Source: Rhodospirillales bacterium
Lineage (GTDB): Bacteria > Pseudomonadota > Alphaproteobacteria > Rhodospirillales > Defluviicoccaceae
Length of the DNA stretch: 64,000 nucleotides
Assembly (NCBI GenBank): GCA_016712595.1
Contig: JADJQT010000001.1
Location: 1,155,501 to 1,219,500, forward strand
Reading direction: 5' to 3'
Shown here piece by piece: positions 52,810 through 62,012 of the stretch; within the stretch, counting starts at the first letter, position 1, and each line of letters opens with the position of its first letter. The translations under genes and the position numbers were made by a program. The notes under the pieces were generated by a model. The model saw only the letters and a list, made by a program, of their open reading frames with translations. It was not told the origin of the DNA and made no database searches.

Positions 52810-54204
52810 TCAGCGACGCGGCGTGAACGTGCAGGACGACGGCGCGTCCGGCGCGGTTACGCCCGCGGGCACAATCTCGACGATCATCACCTCGTCGGGA
52901 ACATCGAGGCTGAGCGACGTTGGCGCATCATGAACCGACTTCGGCTTGCGGCCACCATCGGCGTCGCCATCAAGCGCCGACGGCAGATAGGTCCGCGCGC
53001 TGGCAATCTTCTCGTCGAAGGTCAGCGTGACCGGTACGTTCGGAGCATTCCATTCACGCGCCCGCAGCGCATTGGTTAATTTGGGTTGCTCGTAGCTCGC
53101 GACCTCCTGCCAGAGCACGAGATCGAAGACACCGGAGCGCTTTTGCAAGAGGAACGACTGGACGTTGGCGCCGCCGGACAAGGACGCCTTCAGAGTACGG
53201 GTCGATAGTTCGGCATCGTCGTCACAGAGAATTTGCATCATGTTGCGCACCGCATAGAAGGACGGCTTGCGTGTCAGGTCGTTGCCGATCAGGCCAAAAT
53301 GCAGTTGCGGATTGGCATTGCCGGGGTCGTCGCCGTGATCGGCGAGCTGGAAGATGTACGCCCGCTTGACGTCGTGCTCGAAGATCGAGGCCAGCGCGCG
53401 CGCCAGATATTTTGCCCTGGCGCGTTCCGTGAACGGGTGGGATTGCCACTTGTTCATCGCCGTCTGCCAACCAAACTCGGAGAAGATGACCGGCTGGCCG
53501 GGATTGACGATGCCGGCCAGCCGGATCATGTCGGTGATCACGGCGCCCATCGGCCGTTCGCCGGTATACGCGTGCATGTTGCCGAGATTGGTGACGGCAG
53601 ACAGGTTTCCCAGTTGCTGGAAGAGTTCGGTCGAATTCTCCGCCAGCGACGGGGAGGCGATCGGAATGCCGCGGGTGGCGGAATTTCCGTTCACCACCTG
53701 ATTGACCGTGGTCATATAACTGCGCAGGTCCTGTGCCCAGTTGCTGTTGCCGCCGGTCTTATCCGTCCAATTGTATTCGTTCGGACCCTCGAACGAATCG
53801 ATGGCGTCCGGTCCCAGCTTGCTGACCACCGCCTCGATGTAAGCCGGCACCGCTGCAGCGTCGAGCTCACGCGTGGCGAAGTCTGCTCCCGGCACATTAT
53901 CAACGACGGCATCCAGCCGCATGCCGAGGTCGGAATTCAGCTCGGCGACCTTATCGATGGTGTACTTGTTCGAAGGCATCGTGCGCAGGTGCCTGATGCC
54001 GAGCTCGCTGAGCCCATCCTTGAGATTATCGAACGATGTCCCGTAGATCGTATTGCGCCGCCCGAGCTGGGCGCAGACGCCGAATGAATTGACGAAATCG
54101 TAGGCCGGGCGCGCACGAATATCCGCCGAGGCGGGATGAGATCCATTTATCGTGGCAAGGGCGATGCCGACGGCCAGAGCGGCCAGAGTCCCGCGTCGTC
54201 GCAT
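52810..54204 (-). CDS. Secreted glycoside-hydrolase-like protein (clan A type barrel)
   Basis: 464 residues, start ATG at 54204 with AAAGGA 8 nt upstream. Signal peptide at 1-27 (MRRRGTLAALAVGIALATINGSHPASA). The barrel has the acid/base glutamate in SFEGPNEYNW and the nucleophile glutamate in VIFSEFGWQ, the pattern of clan GH-A (GH5/GH39-like). Other barrel strands: GIRHLRTMP, NMHAYTG, AYIFQLADHG. The C-terminal 110 residues look like a small beta domain. Periplasmic or extracellular polysaccharide hydrolysis is expected; the substrate is unknown. Confidence 0.75.
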   Translation of the reverse strand: MRRRGTLAALAVGIALATINGSHPASADIRARPAYDFVNSFGVCAQLGRRNTIYGTSFDNLKDGLSELGIRHLRTMPSNKYTIDKVAELNSDLGMRLDAVVDNVPGADFATRELDAAAVPAYIEAVVSKLGPDAIDSFEGPNEYNWTDKTGGNSNWAQDLRSYMTTVNQVVNGNSATRGIPIASPSLAENSTELFQQLGNLSAVTNLGNMHAYTGERPMGAVITDMIRLAGIVNPGQPVIFSEFGWQTAMNKWQSHPFTERARAKYLARALASIFEHDVKRAYIFQLADHGDDPGNANPQLHFGLIGNDLTRKPSFYAVRNMMQILCDDDAELSTRTLKASLSGGANVQSFLLQKRSGVFDLVLWQEVASYEQPKLTNALRAREWNAPNVPVTLTFDEKIASARTYLPSALDGDADGGRKPKSVHDAPTSLSLDVPDEVMIVEIVPAGVTAPDAPSSCTFTPRR

Positions 54205-54342
54205 TCTTGGTCCTTTCCGTCGAGGGTAGAAATCCGCTCTCGCTAGCCTATCGCCGGTTTATGGCGACGCCTCGTCGAGGAAATGTCCCACGCGCGGCGC
54301 GGTTCCCGTCCCCCCGGGCGGATCCGAGGATCGCTGGCTCGT

Positions 54343-55482
54343 TCACCCGTCGAGCGCAAAGACATCGGCGAGCACTGCTGCAGGCGGTGCTCCGAGCGGC
54401 CCGGCGGGCTGATCATAGACCACCATGACCGCGCGGCGTCCACGCCAGAGGAGGGGCGTGATCCCCTCCGCTCGAGCGCCTTGGGCCGAGAACGGCAAAT
54501 CGCAGACCCGGGCCAACTGCCCATCGTCGCACGTGTTCGCGCTGTTGTTCGCCAATGAGACCGCCTCGTGAAGCCGGTAAAGCCGCTGCGGTGCGGCATA
54601 TGTCATGGTCGGGCCTGCGAGAATCAAGAGGTCGCCCTCATCGCGGGCAAGGTCGCGAATGCCGAGGCCGCCGAGGTCGAGAAAATGCTTACAGTACGTC
54701 CGCTTGTGCCCGAGGTTGCCAAGGGTCAACAGGCCGCGCCCCTGTTCCGCGGGTTCAATTTGCAAAAGAATTGCCCAGCCGCGCAGGACCGGTCCACGCA
54801 GGCCGAGAAACAGACGCCGGCCAAACACGGCGAGTCCCTCAATGTCAAGGCCGTTGTCCTTGCCCGGAAGCGGCAGGGTCTCGGTGCCGCGACCATCGCC
54901 ACCCGGGCGCAGAAACAGGCCCAGGTGCTTGTCCTCTCGCAGGGCTTCGATCAGCACGTTGCCGCCGGTCCCATCGGCCAGGCGCGCCGCCGCCGTCTCG
55001 CGCAATGATGCCCCAACCGAAGCGGTTGCATGCGCCGGAATGCCGTGGTGCAGCGGGATGCGCGCGAGGAGGTAGCGATTGGCGTCGCGTTCGACTTCGT
55101 GAAGATGGCGGTGAACGTCGGCGAGACTGCCCGCGTCCGGTCGCTGGCGCTTGGTGGCGTGCGATCCCGTGAGCCACAGCGCGTCATCCTCGCAAGCGAG
55201 GCCCTCGATGTCCGCTTCGCTTTCCCGTTCATCGTTTCCGTCAAGCATGCGGACGAAATCGCCGATGGCAAACGATTGCGGCGCGGTGAAATTGCCCGCT
55301 TCGTCGGGCGCAAGCCGGATCAGCCTGTTGCGTGCATCTTGACGCTCGTCGGACGCAAGCCACAGGGCTCCATCACCGGCGAAGGTTACCGCTGATAGGT
55401 TTCCTATCCTATCCGCCATTGCGCCGGTGCTTTCCCCGCCCAAGGTCAGCAGCGAGCGCCCGAGTAATAGCGCCTCCATCAT
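54343..55482 (-). CDS. DUF3616 family protein
   Basis: About 379 residues from the ATG pair at 55482/55479; the frame opens at a GTG at 55572 but that start has no ribosome-binding site. The sequence has beta-propeller-like repeats (GNLSAVTFAGDGALWLASDE, ADIEGLACEDDALWLTGSH, LDIEGLAVFGRRLFLGLRGPVLRGWAILLQ), consistent with DUF3616, whose function is unknown. No clear signal peptide. It is convergent in sense with msrP across about 220 bp and follows nothing in operon distance. Confidence 0.75.
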   Translation of the reverse strand: MMEALLLGRSLLTLGGESTGAMADRIGNLSAVTFAGDGALWLASDERQDARNRLIRLAPDEAGNFTAPQSFAIGDFVRMLDGNDERESEADIEGLACEDDALWLTGSHATKRQRPDAGSLADVHRHLHEVERDANRYLLARIPLHHGIPAHATASVGASLRETAAARLADGTGGNVLIEALREDKHLGLFLRPGGDGRGTETLPLPGKDNGLDIEGLAVFGRRLFLGLRGPVLRGWAILLQIEPAEQGRGLLTLGNLGHKRTYCKHFLDLGGLGIRDLARDEGDLLILAGPTMTYAAPQRLYRLHEAVSLANNSANTCDDGQLARVCDLPFSAQGARAEGITPLLWRGRRAVMVVYDQPAGPLGAPPAAVLADVFALDG

Positions 55483-55704
55483 CCCCCCAATTCCGCTTGA
55501 AACGCTAAGCCGCAAGCGCGGATCCGGACCTTCCTCCACGCCTGTCGGCAGGAGATACCGGTTGCCGATCACGGCGTTTTTAATCGTTTCGTGCTATGGG
55601 AACCATACATTGATGATGAGGCCGACGTCCCGTATTTCACCTTATGTGAATGAAACCGGCGCGCGGGTTTCGAAGACATCGCCAAATGCGGCTGGAGGCA
55701 AATA

Positions 55705-56697
55705 ATGCTGCTGAGATTCCGCGATCGAGGCGACGTTGCGTCGTCTGAAATCACCCCGAAGCGGGCCTATCTCGACCGGCGCCGGTTTATCGCCGCGGCG
55801 GCGGGACTGGGTGTTGGATCGGCGCTCGCCGGACTGGCGAAGGCGGCTGCACCACAGGCGACGCCGGCGGAAGGATCGGGCGCATCAAGCGGTACGCCGC
55901 GCGGCCTGCTCAGCGGTGCCGTCAAGGGGCCGTTCGGAACCGACGAGACACCGACACCGGTGGAGGCGGCGACCCACTACAATAACTTCTACGAATTCGG
56001 GACCGGGAAAGAGGACCCCGCTCAACTCGCCGACAGCCTTAAGGCGCGTCCGTGGAGCGTGACGATCGATGGGCTGTGCGCCAAGCCGGCGACGCTCGAC
56101 GTCGACGAGATCATCAAGGCGAACCGGCTGGAGGAGCGGACCTATCGCATGCGCTGTGTCGAAGCGTGGTCGATGGTCATCCCCTGGGTTGGCGTTCCCT
56201 TCGCCGATATCGTCAAGCGCGCCGAGCCGCTCGGCAGCGCCAAGTTCGTCGCCATGCAAACGCTGCTCGATCCGAAGCAGATGCCGGGGCAACGGCGCGG
56301 GGTGCTCGACTGGCCATACAAGGAGGGATTGCGCCTCGACGAGGCGATGCACCCGCTCACCTTGCTTGCCGTCGGTCTCTATGGGGAGGTTCTGCCGAAC
56401 CAGAACGGAGCGCCGATCCGGCTAGTGACACCGTGGAAGTACGGCTTCAAGGGGATCAAGTCGATCGTTCGCATCAGCTTTGTCGAGGAGATGCCGGCGA
56501 CGGCGTGGAACCTTCAGGCGCCGTACGAGTACGGCTTTTACGCCAACGTCAATCCCGATGTTGATCATCCGCGCTGGAGCCAGAAGCGTGAGCGGCGGAT
56601 CGGCGAATTCTTTCGCCGCGAGACGCTGCCGTTCAACGGCTACGGCGAGCAGGTCGCGAGTCTTTATTCCGGGATGGACCTGCGCAAGTGGTTCTAG
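55705..56697 (+). CDS. msrP: Methionine sulfoxide reductase catalytic subunit MsrP
   Basis: 330 residues, start ATG at 55705 with GGAGG 7 nt upstream. Tat signal DRRRFIAAAAG at about residue 26 directs the folded molybdoenzyme to the periplasm. SUOX-fold core: ATHYNNFYEFGTGKEDPA, YRMRCVEAWSMVIPW with the molybdenum-ligating Cys, and YGFKGIKSIVRISF. MsrP repairs oxidised methionine in periplasmic proteins with electrons from MsrQ, encoded just downstream with a 10-bp overlap. Confidence 0.95.
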   Translation: MLLRFRDRGDVASSEITPKRAYLDRRRFIAAAAGLGVGSALAGLAKAAAPQATPAEGSGASSGTPRGLLSGAVKGPFGTDETPTPVEAATHYNNFYEFGTGKEDPAQLADSLKARPWSVTIDGLCAKPATLDVDEIIKANRLEERTYRMRCVEAWSMVIPWVGVPFADIVKRAEPLGSAKFVAMQTLLDPKQMPGQRRGVLDWPYKEGLRLDEAMHPLTLLAVGLYGEVLPNQNGAPIRLVTPWKYGFKGIKSIVRISFVEEMPATAWNLQAPYEYGFYANVNPDVDHPRWSQKRERRIGEFFRRETLPFNGYGEQVASLYSGMDLRKWF

Positions 56698-57419
56698 CGA
56701 AGGTGATCGAGCCGGCGCGCCGCGGTTCCGCCCAGGCGCCAGGCAGGACACCAGGCAGATCGCGTGAGCAACGAATCCGCTTTATCTACAAGCCCGCCGT
56801 TTTCGCCCTTTGCCTCGCGCCGTTCGTCTGGATCGCCTGCCAGGCGGCGACCGGCGGGCTGGGCGCCAATCCGATCGAGGCCCTGATCCGCTCGCTGGGC
56901 GACTGGACTTTGCGCTTTCTGCTGATCACGCTGATGGTCAGCCCGGTGGCGAAGATTTTCGCCTGGCCGCTGGCCATGCGTTTTCGCCGGATGATCGGGC
57001 TCTTCGCCTTCTTCTACGCCGTCATGCACCTCGCGACGTGGATCGCCATCGACCAGTTTTTCGCCTGGCCGCTGATCTGGGCGGCGATTGTCAAAAAACC
57101 CTTCATTACCATTGGTATGCTGGCTGCGGTGCTGCTCTTGCCACTGGCTGTCACCTCGACGTCGGCGATGATCAAGCGCCTCGGAGCCCGGCGCTGGAAG
57201 CGCCTGCACATGCTGATCTACCCGGCGGCGATCCTCGGCTGCGTGCATTTTTACATGATGGTCAAGGCAGACGTGCGCGAGCCACTGATCTACGCCGGCG
57301 TGCTTGCCGGTCTGCTCGCATGGCGCGTGGCGATGCGCTGGAGGCCGCGCCCTGCCGCCCGCCCTGTCGTTCCTACCGCCGCCGAGCGGCACCGCGGTCC
57401 CGCTCGGCCAGAGGCCTGA
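56688..57419 (+). CDS. msrQ: Heme-binding membrane subunit MsrQ
   Basis: About 243 residues; starts at GTG 56688, with GTG 56703 as an alternative. Six hydrophobic helices; heme-ligand histidines in FFYAVMHLATW and RLHMLIYPAAILGCVHFYMM. FRRMIGLFAFFYA is the family signature. It passes electrons from the quinone pool or flavins to MsrP. The C-terminal tail is Arg/Pro-rich. Confidence 0.92.
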   Translation: MVLAKVIEPARRGSAQAPGRTPGRSREQRIRFIYKPAVFALCLAPFVWIACQAATGGLGANPIEALIRSLGDWTLRFLLITLMVSPVAKIFAWPLAMRFRRMIGLFAFFYAVMHLATWIAIDQFFAWPLIWAAIVKKPFITIGMLAAVLLLPLAVTSTSAMIKRLGARRWKRLHMLIYPAAILGCVHFYMMVKADVREPLIYAGVLAGLLAWRVAMRWRPRPAARPVVPTAAERHRGPARPEA

Positions 57420-57448
57420 ACGCTCCGCTCCCCGGTCGAATCGCAGGC

Positions 57449-60382
57449 TCAGTGCGCCTCGTCCCAGTTGGCGCCGGTGCCGACGTCGACGATGAGTGGC
57501 ACCCTCAGCCGGGCCACGCCCTGCATCACCGCGGAGACCACCGCGGTCGTCTCGTCGACCTCGGCCACCGGCACTTCGAACAGCAGTTCGTCGTGCACCT
57601 GCAAGAGCATCCGGGCGCCGAGGTGCCGTTGCGCCAGGGCCGGGGACACACGGATCATCGCCCGCTTGATGATGTCGGCGGCACCGCCCTGGATCGGTGC
57701 GTTGATCGCCGCGCGCTCGGCGAAGCTGCGCATCGCCGAATTCTTCTCGTTGATCCCCCGTACCCAGCACCGCCTTCCGAAAGGTGTGACCACGAAGCCT
57801 TGCTGGCGGGCCTGCTCCTTCGCCTGCTGCATGTAGTCGCGGATGCCGGGATAGCGCTCGAAGTAGGCATCGATGTAGGCGGCGGCCTCGGCGCGGCCGA
57901 TACCGAGCTGGCGCGCGAGGCCGAATGGCGAGATGCCATAGATGATGCCGAAATTGATCGCTTTGGCCTTGCGGCGGACCAGCGGGTCCATCCCCTCGAT
58001 CGGCACGCCGAACACTTGGCTTGCGGTCATCGCGTGGATGTCCTGACCGTCGCGGAAGGCGACTTCAAGAGCGTCGATACGGGCGACGTCGGCGAGCAGC
58101 CGCAGCTCGATCTGCGAGTAATCGGCGCTCATCAGCACGCAGCCGTCGGCGGGAACGAAGGCGCGACGGATCTTGCGCCCCTCTTCCGTGCGCACCGGAA
58201 TGTTCTGCAGATTGGGATCGGACGAGGAAAGCCTCCCGGTGCCGGCGACTGCCTGCTGAAAGCTGGTATGCACCCGGCCGGTCGTGGGGTTGATCTGGCT
58301 GACCAGGGCGTCGGCGTAGGTGCTCTTCAGCTTGGCGAGCTGGCGCCAGTCGAGCACCTTTTGCGGCAGGTCGTGCCCTTCTGCGGCCAGTGCCTCGAGC
58401 ACGTCGGCGCCGGTTCCATAGGCGCCGGTCTTGCCCTTGCGACCCGTGGCGAGTCCGAGTTCGTCGAACAACACCTCGCCCAGCTGCTTGGGAGAGCCGA
58501 TGTTGAATCGCCGGCCGGCCAACGTATGGATCTCGCCTTCCAGCACCGCCAGCTTGGCGGCGAAGTCCCCGCTGAGCCCGCGCAGGCGGGCCGCGTCGAC
58601 GATGATGCCGTTGCGCTCCATCTCGGCCAGCACCGGCACGAGCGGGCGCTCCAGCGTTTCGTACACGCCAACGAGGCGCTCAGCCTGCAAACGCGGCTTG
58701 AGCGCACGGTGCAACTGCAAGGTGACGTCCGCGTCCTCGGCGGCATAGCGCAAGGCCTGATCGAGCGGCACGCAATCGAAGGTGACCTGCGTTTTGCCGC
58801 GGCCGGTCACCTCGGCGTACTTGACGGTCACGTGTCCGAGGTGAAGTTCTGCCAGCTCGTCCATGCCGTGCCCGTGCAGGCCGCCTTCCAGCACATAGGA
58901 CAGCAGCATGGTATCGTCGATCGGGGTAACGGCGATGCCGAGACGCCCCAGGACCTGCATGTCGTACTTGATGTTTTGGCCGATTTTCAGCACAGCGGCG
59001 TCTTCAAGCAGCGGCTTGAGCCGCGCGAGCGCCGCGGCGAGCGGAATCTGGCGTGGGGACGGATCGAGGACGTCGGTGGCGCGATGGCCGAGCGGCACAT
59101 AGCAAGCACGGCCCGGCACGATCGACAGCGAGACACCGACAAGCTCGGCGCGCATGACGTCGAGCGATGTCGTCTCCGTATCGACGGCGACATAGCCTGC
59201 CGCCTGCGCCTCGTTCACCCAAAGCGCCAGTGCCGCTTCGTCCTGCACCAACTCGTAGCGAACCTCATCGGGCCGCGGCGCCGCGGCCGGCGCCGGAATC
59301 GGCGCGGGTTCAGCCCCCGGCGGGGCGCCGGCCGTTGCTTGCGATGTTTCGGCCGATGCGGCAGCGCCGGGAGCGGCAAGCACGGAGGGCGCGAGGTCTC
59401 CGCGGTTCTGCAGCCGGGCGATCACCGCGCGGAACGCCTGTTCCTGCAGGAACGCCAGCAGGCGATCGCGATCGGGTGCCCGCTTTTCAAGGGCGGCGAG
59501 CGGGACAGGCTCGGGTACGTCGTCGCGCAGGCTGACCAGCTGGCGCGAAATCCGCGCCGCATCCGCATGGTCAATGAGCATCTGGCGACGCTTCGGCTGG
59601 CGAATCTCTCCCGCTCGGGCGAGCAGGGTTTCGACGTCGCCGAACTGCTCGATGAGCTGCGCCGCCGTCTTGATGCCGATGCCGGGCACGCCGGGGACAT
59701 TGTCGACGGAATCGCCGGCGAGCGCTTGGACCTCGATCACCTTCTCCGGTCCGACGCCGAACTTCTCGCGGACCTCGTCCGCGCCGATCGGCCGGTTGTT
59801 CATCGGATCGAACATGGCGACGCCCGGTCGGACGAGCTGCATCAGATCCTTGTCGGACGAGACGATGGTCACCTCGGCTCCGGCCTCGCGGGCGAGACGG
59901 GCGTAGGTGGCGATAAGGTCGTCCGCTTCCCATCCGTCTGATTCGATGCACGCGACATTGAACGCGCGCACCGCCTCGCGGATGAGTGCGAACTGGGGGA
60001 TCAACTCGTCCGGCGGGTCGGGTCGATGCGCCTTGTAGGCGGGATAGAGATCGTTGCGGAAGGTGAGCCGCGCAGCATCGAAAATCACCGCGAGGTGATC
60101 GGCGTCGGTCTCGCCGAGCAGCTTGAGCAGCATGTTGGTGAAACCGAGCACGGCATTGACCGGGGTGCCGTCCGGTCGTGTCAGTGGCGGCAGCTTATGG
60201 AAGGCGCGAAAAATGAAGCCCGAGCCGTCGATCAGGAGGACGTGGCGCGGGAGAGATGTGGCTGCGGGCTCGGCCGCGAGGTCCGCCTTTGATCTGATCG
60301 GGTTGTCTTCGGCTTCGCTCAGTGCCCGCCCGCCGCGCCGGCGCCCTCGGCCAAGACGAAACGGCGCGAGCAATAAGGGCAA
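57449..60382 (-). CDS. polA: DNA polymerase I
   Basis: Up to 977 residues. 5'-3' exonuclease domain (LLIDGSGFIFRAFHKLPPL, SDKDLMQLV, GDSVDNVPGVPGIG), a Pro/Ala linker at about 340-375, an intact 3'-5' exonuclease (VAVDTETTSLD; KIGQNIKYD), and the polymerase with motif A SADYSQIELRLLAD, motif B RRKAKAINFGIIYG and motif C QVHDELLFEV. It fills Okazaki gaps and repairs DNA. The true start is unclear: the only standard codons upstream of the conserved region are TTGs at 60382 and 60373, inside the zinc-finger gene. A CTG at 60324 forms a CTGA overlap with that gene's stop. Confidence 0.95.
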   Translation of the reverse strand: MPLLLAPFRLGRGRRRGGRALSEAEDNPIRSKADLAAEPAATSLPRHVLLIDGSGFIFRAFHKLPPLTRPDGTPVNAVLGFTNMLLKLLGETDADHLAVIFDAARLTFRNDLYPAYKAHRPDPPDELIPQFALIREAVRAFNVACIESDGWEADDLIATYARLAREAGAEVTIVSSDKDLMQLVRPGVAMFDPMNNRPIGADEVREKFGVGPEKVIEVQALAGDSVDNVPGVPGIGIKTAAQLIEQFGDVETLLARAGEIRQPKRRQMLIDHADAARISRQLVSLRDDVPEPVPLAALEKRAPDRDRLLAFLQEQAFRAVIARLQNRGDLAPSVLAAPGAAASAETSQATAGAPPGAEPAPIPAPAAAPRPDEVRYELVQDEAALALWVNEAQAAGYVAVDTETTSLDVMRAELVGVSLSIVPGRACYVPLGHRATDVLDPSPRQIPLAAALARLKPLLEDAAVLKIGQNIKYDMQVLGRLGIAVTPIDDTMLLSYVLEGGLHGHGMDELAELHLGHVTVKYAEVTGRGKTQVTFDCVPLDQALRYAAEDADVTLQLHRALKPRLQAERLVGVYETLERPLVPVLAEMERNGIIVDAARLRGLSGDFAAKLAVLEGEIHTLAGRRFNIGSPKQLGEVLFDELGLATGRKGKTGAYGTGADVLEALAAEGHDLPQKVLDWRQLAKLKSTYADALVSQINPTTGRVHTSFQQAVAGTGRLSSSDPNLQNIPVRTEEGRKIRRAFVPADGCVLMSADYSQIELRLLADVARIDALEVAFRDGQDIHAMTASQVFGVPIEGMDPLVRRKAKAINFGIIYGISPFGLARQLGIGRAEAAAYIDAYFERYPGIRDYMQQAKEQARQQGFVVTPFGRRCWVRGINEKNSAMRSFAERAAINAPIQGGAADIIKRAMIRVSPALAQRHLGARMLLQVHDELLFEVPVAEVDETTAVVSAVMQGVARLRVPLIVDVGTGANWDEAH

Positions 60383-60531
60383 ACGACGCTACCTTCAGGC
60401 TCGATCGTCAGGTAGACGCGCGGATGGCCAAGCGTTCCACCGCCACCATCACAATGAACGGTGCGGCTCTCGACGACGGTCGAATCGTCAACGCTGAAAA
60501 TCGGGCTGTCGTCAAGCATCGGCAGGACCAT
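60319..60531 (-). CDS. Zinc-finger CHCC domain protein (NDUFS6-like)
   Basis: 70 residues. The CHCC zinc site reads VHCDGGGGTLGHPRVYL ... VVCPYCSRRFVL, the same as the C-terminal domain of mitochondrial complex I subunit NDUFS6 and of many small alphaproteobacterial proteins. The physiological role in bacteria is not firmly known; in mitochondria the domain belongs to complex I. It overlaps the 5' region of polA. The internal ATG at 60519 is an alternative start. Confidence 0.87.
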   Translation of the reverse strand: MVLPMLDDSPIFSVDDSTVVESRTVHCDGGGGTLGHPRVYLTIEPEGSVVCPYCSRRFVLAEGAGAAGGH

Positions 60532-60622
60532 CGGCTTGGGAAATTTCTGAATGATAGCGATCGTCAGCGGACAATCAACAGTCGCGCGAAGCCTGTCAAG
60601 TTGACATCTGCCGGCTGACGGA

Positions 60623-61531
60623 TCAGGCCGTCCGGCCGAGGGCTGCCATCAATTCCCGCCATTCTCGCGCGGAAAGCCCGCTTTGTGATGGGTCGACCGC
60701 TTCGCCGGCGAGCATCCGCCTGACCACGAGCAACGCCGGCGCCGAGAGGGCGATCGCCCCCAGCCGGTTCTTGACGAAGGCCGCGTAGGCGAGCGGCACC
60801 CAGCGCTCGATCGTCCGCAGCATCGCGTCCGCATAGGCGCGGATCTCGTATTGGGCGTGCGCGTCGGCGCGCAGGGCGAGGAAATGGAAGAGATTGTGCA
60901 GGTCTATCTTCCAGTACCACTGTGTGAAGGTGGCGAGCGTCAGATTGATCCGGGCCAGTTCGCGCGCAAGGCCGAGACCGTCGGGATCGAGCATCTCTTC
61001 ATAGTGGGCGTAGCACCGCTCGGCGTCGTCGCGCAGGAGGGCCAGCACGCGCGCGGCATCATCCACCGAAAGTGCCTCTCCGCGACCTTGCCGGTTATTT
61101 GCCGACTGCGATGCCAGTTGGTCAGGCGGTGGGAGATAATACTCCTTGTCGAGCACCGAGTATCGGGCGGAATACTCGTTGACGTTCGCCGTGCGGTGCC
61201 TGATCCATTGCCGGGCGACGAAGATCGGCAACTTGACGTGGTACTTGATCTCGCACATCTCGAATGGTGTCGAGTGGCGATGGCGCATCAGGTAGTCAAT
61301 GAGTCCCGCGTCATCCTGCACCCGTCGCGTGCCGCGTCCGTACGAGACCCGTGCCGCCTGGACGATCGCCGCGTCATCGCCCATGTAGTCGATGACCCGC
61401 ACGAAACCGTGGTCGAGGACGGATTGCGGCAGATAGAGAATGTCCTCGAGCGCCGGCACGCAGGCGCGCCGCGTTTGCGCGGCTTGCGCGTGCTGCGCAT
61501 CGATTTCCGCTTGTTGTTCGGGCGTGAGCAT
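60623..61531 (-). CDS. thyX: Flavin-dependent thymidylate synthase ThyX
   Basis: 302 residues from the ATG at 61531; upstream in-frame codons reach 61648 but are not family-like and run into the ssrA promoter. ThyX motif RHRTANVNEYSARYS (about residues 130-145), plus HSTPFEMCEIKYHVKLPIFVARQWI and QWYWKIDLHNLFHFLALR. It makes dTMP from dUMP with methylene-THF and FADH2. Single gene. Confidence 0.94.
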   Translation of the reverse strand: MLTPEQQAEIDAQHAQAAQTRRACVPALEDILYLPQSVLDHGFVRVIDYMGDDAAIVQAARVSYGRGTRRVQDDAGLIDYLMRHRHSTPFEMCEIKYHVKLPIFVARQWIRHRTANVNEYSARYSVLDKEYYLPPPDQLASQSANNRQGRGEALSVDDAARVLALLRDDAERCYAHYEEMLDPDGLGLARELARINLTLATFTQWYWKIDLHNLFHFLALRADAHAQYEIRAYADAMLRTIERWVPLAYAAFVKNRLGAIALSAPALLVVRRMLAGEAVDPSQSGLSAREWRELMAALGRTA

Positions 61532-61639
61532 CGTTGCAGAAGGTCCGCGGTCATTTTCCGGCACTCTAGCGGCCATCCGCCGGTCCGAAAAGCGTGCCGG
61601 CCCGAAAAGCACGCCGAGACGATCATTCGACCGGCCGAC

Positions 61640-61669
61640 TTGCGCCAAGGACGATCGAGAGCCTATATT
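61640..61669 (+). promoter_or_regulatory. Likely sigma-70 promoter of ssrA
   Basis: -35 TTGCGC at 61640-61645, 18-bp spacer, -10 TATATT at 61664-61669. Predicted start near 61676, just before the acceptor RNA of the tmRNA. It overlaps the open 5' extension of thyX on the other strand. Confidence 0.6.
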
Positions 61670-61675
61670 ACGATC

Positions 61676-61990
61676 GTCGAGCGATCGACTATGGCGATAA
61701 ACGCCTCATGGAATAAGCGTTACGGACCCGGGGGCAGTACCCGGCGCCTCCACCAATTCCAGGGCTCGCCGGCTGGCAGCCGGCGGGCCCTTTCACGGGG
61801 GCGAACCAGGATCGACGTGCGTGGTAAAGGTGTGGTTTTCGCCCGGCATGGTTCCGCCGTTATCGGGCCGATCCTTATATGCCAACGACAATGAGGCATA
61901 TGCTCTCGCCGCTTAAGGCTTGAGCGGGGTTCGGGAGGCACCTGGCACCAGAAGCCTCCCATTTCGTCCGCCCGGCCGGGGCGCTTAATC
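61676..61990 (+). ncRNA. ssrA: tmRNA, circularly permuted two-piece gene
   Basis: The acceptor piece comes first: T-arm-like CCGGGGGCAGTACCCGG, then CGCCTCC (61745-61751) and ACCA at 61752-61755. A spacer (61756-61796) separates it from the coding piece, which starts GGGGGCG at 61797-61803. These 7-mers pair as an acceptor stem with a G3-U pair, the alanine identity mark. The resume codon GCC at 61881 begins the tag ANDNEAYALAA, followed by TAA at 61914-61916. Hairpins follow, including GGGAGGC/GCCTCCC (61933-61960) and CGCCC/GGGCG (61969-61983), the latter possibly a terminator. The exact 5' and 3' ends are estimates. tmRNA rescues stalled ribosomes and tags proteins for ClpXP. Confidence 0.93.
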
Positions 61991-62012
61991 TTATATGCAC
62001 TGATCGGTTTCC

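Noticed and set aside
56810..59941. Very long plus-strand open frame opposite polA and msrQ
   Set aside because: Its translation is Arg/Asp/His-rich with no domain. It is the antisense of polA, a common artefact in GC-rich DNA; the polA motifs on the other strand are complete.
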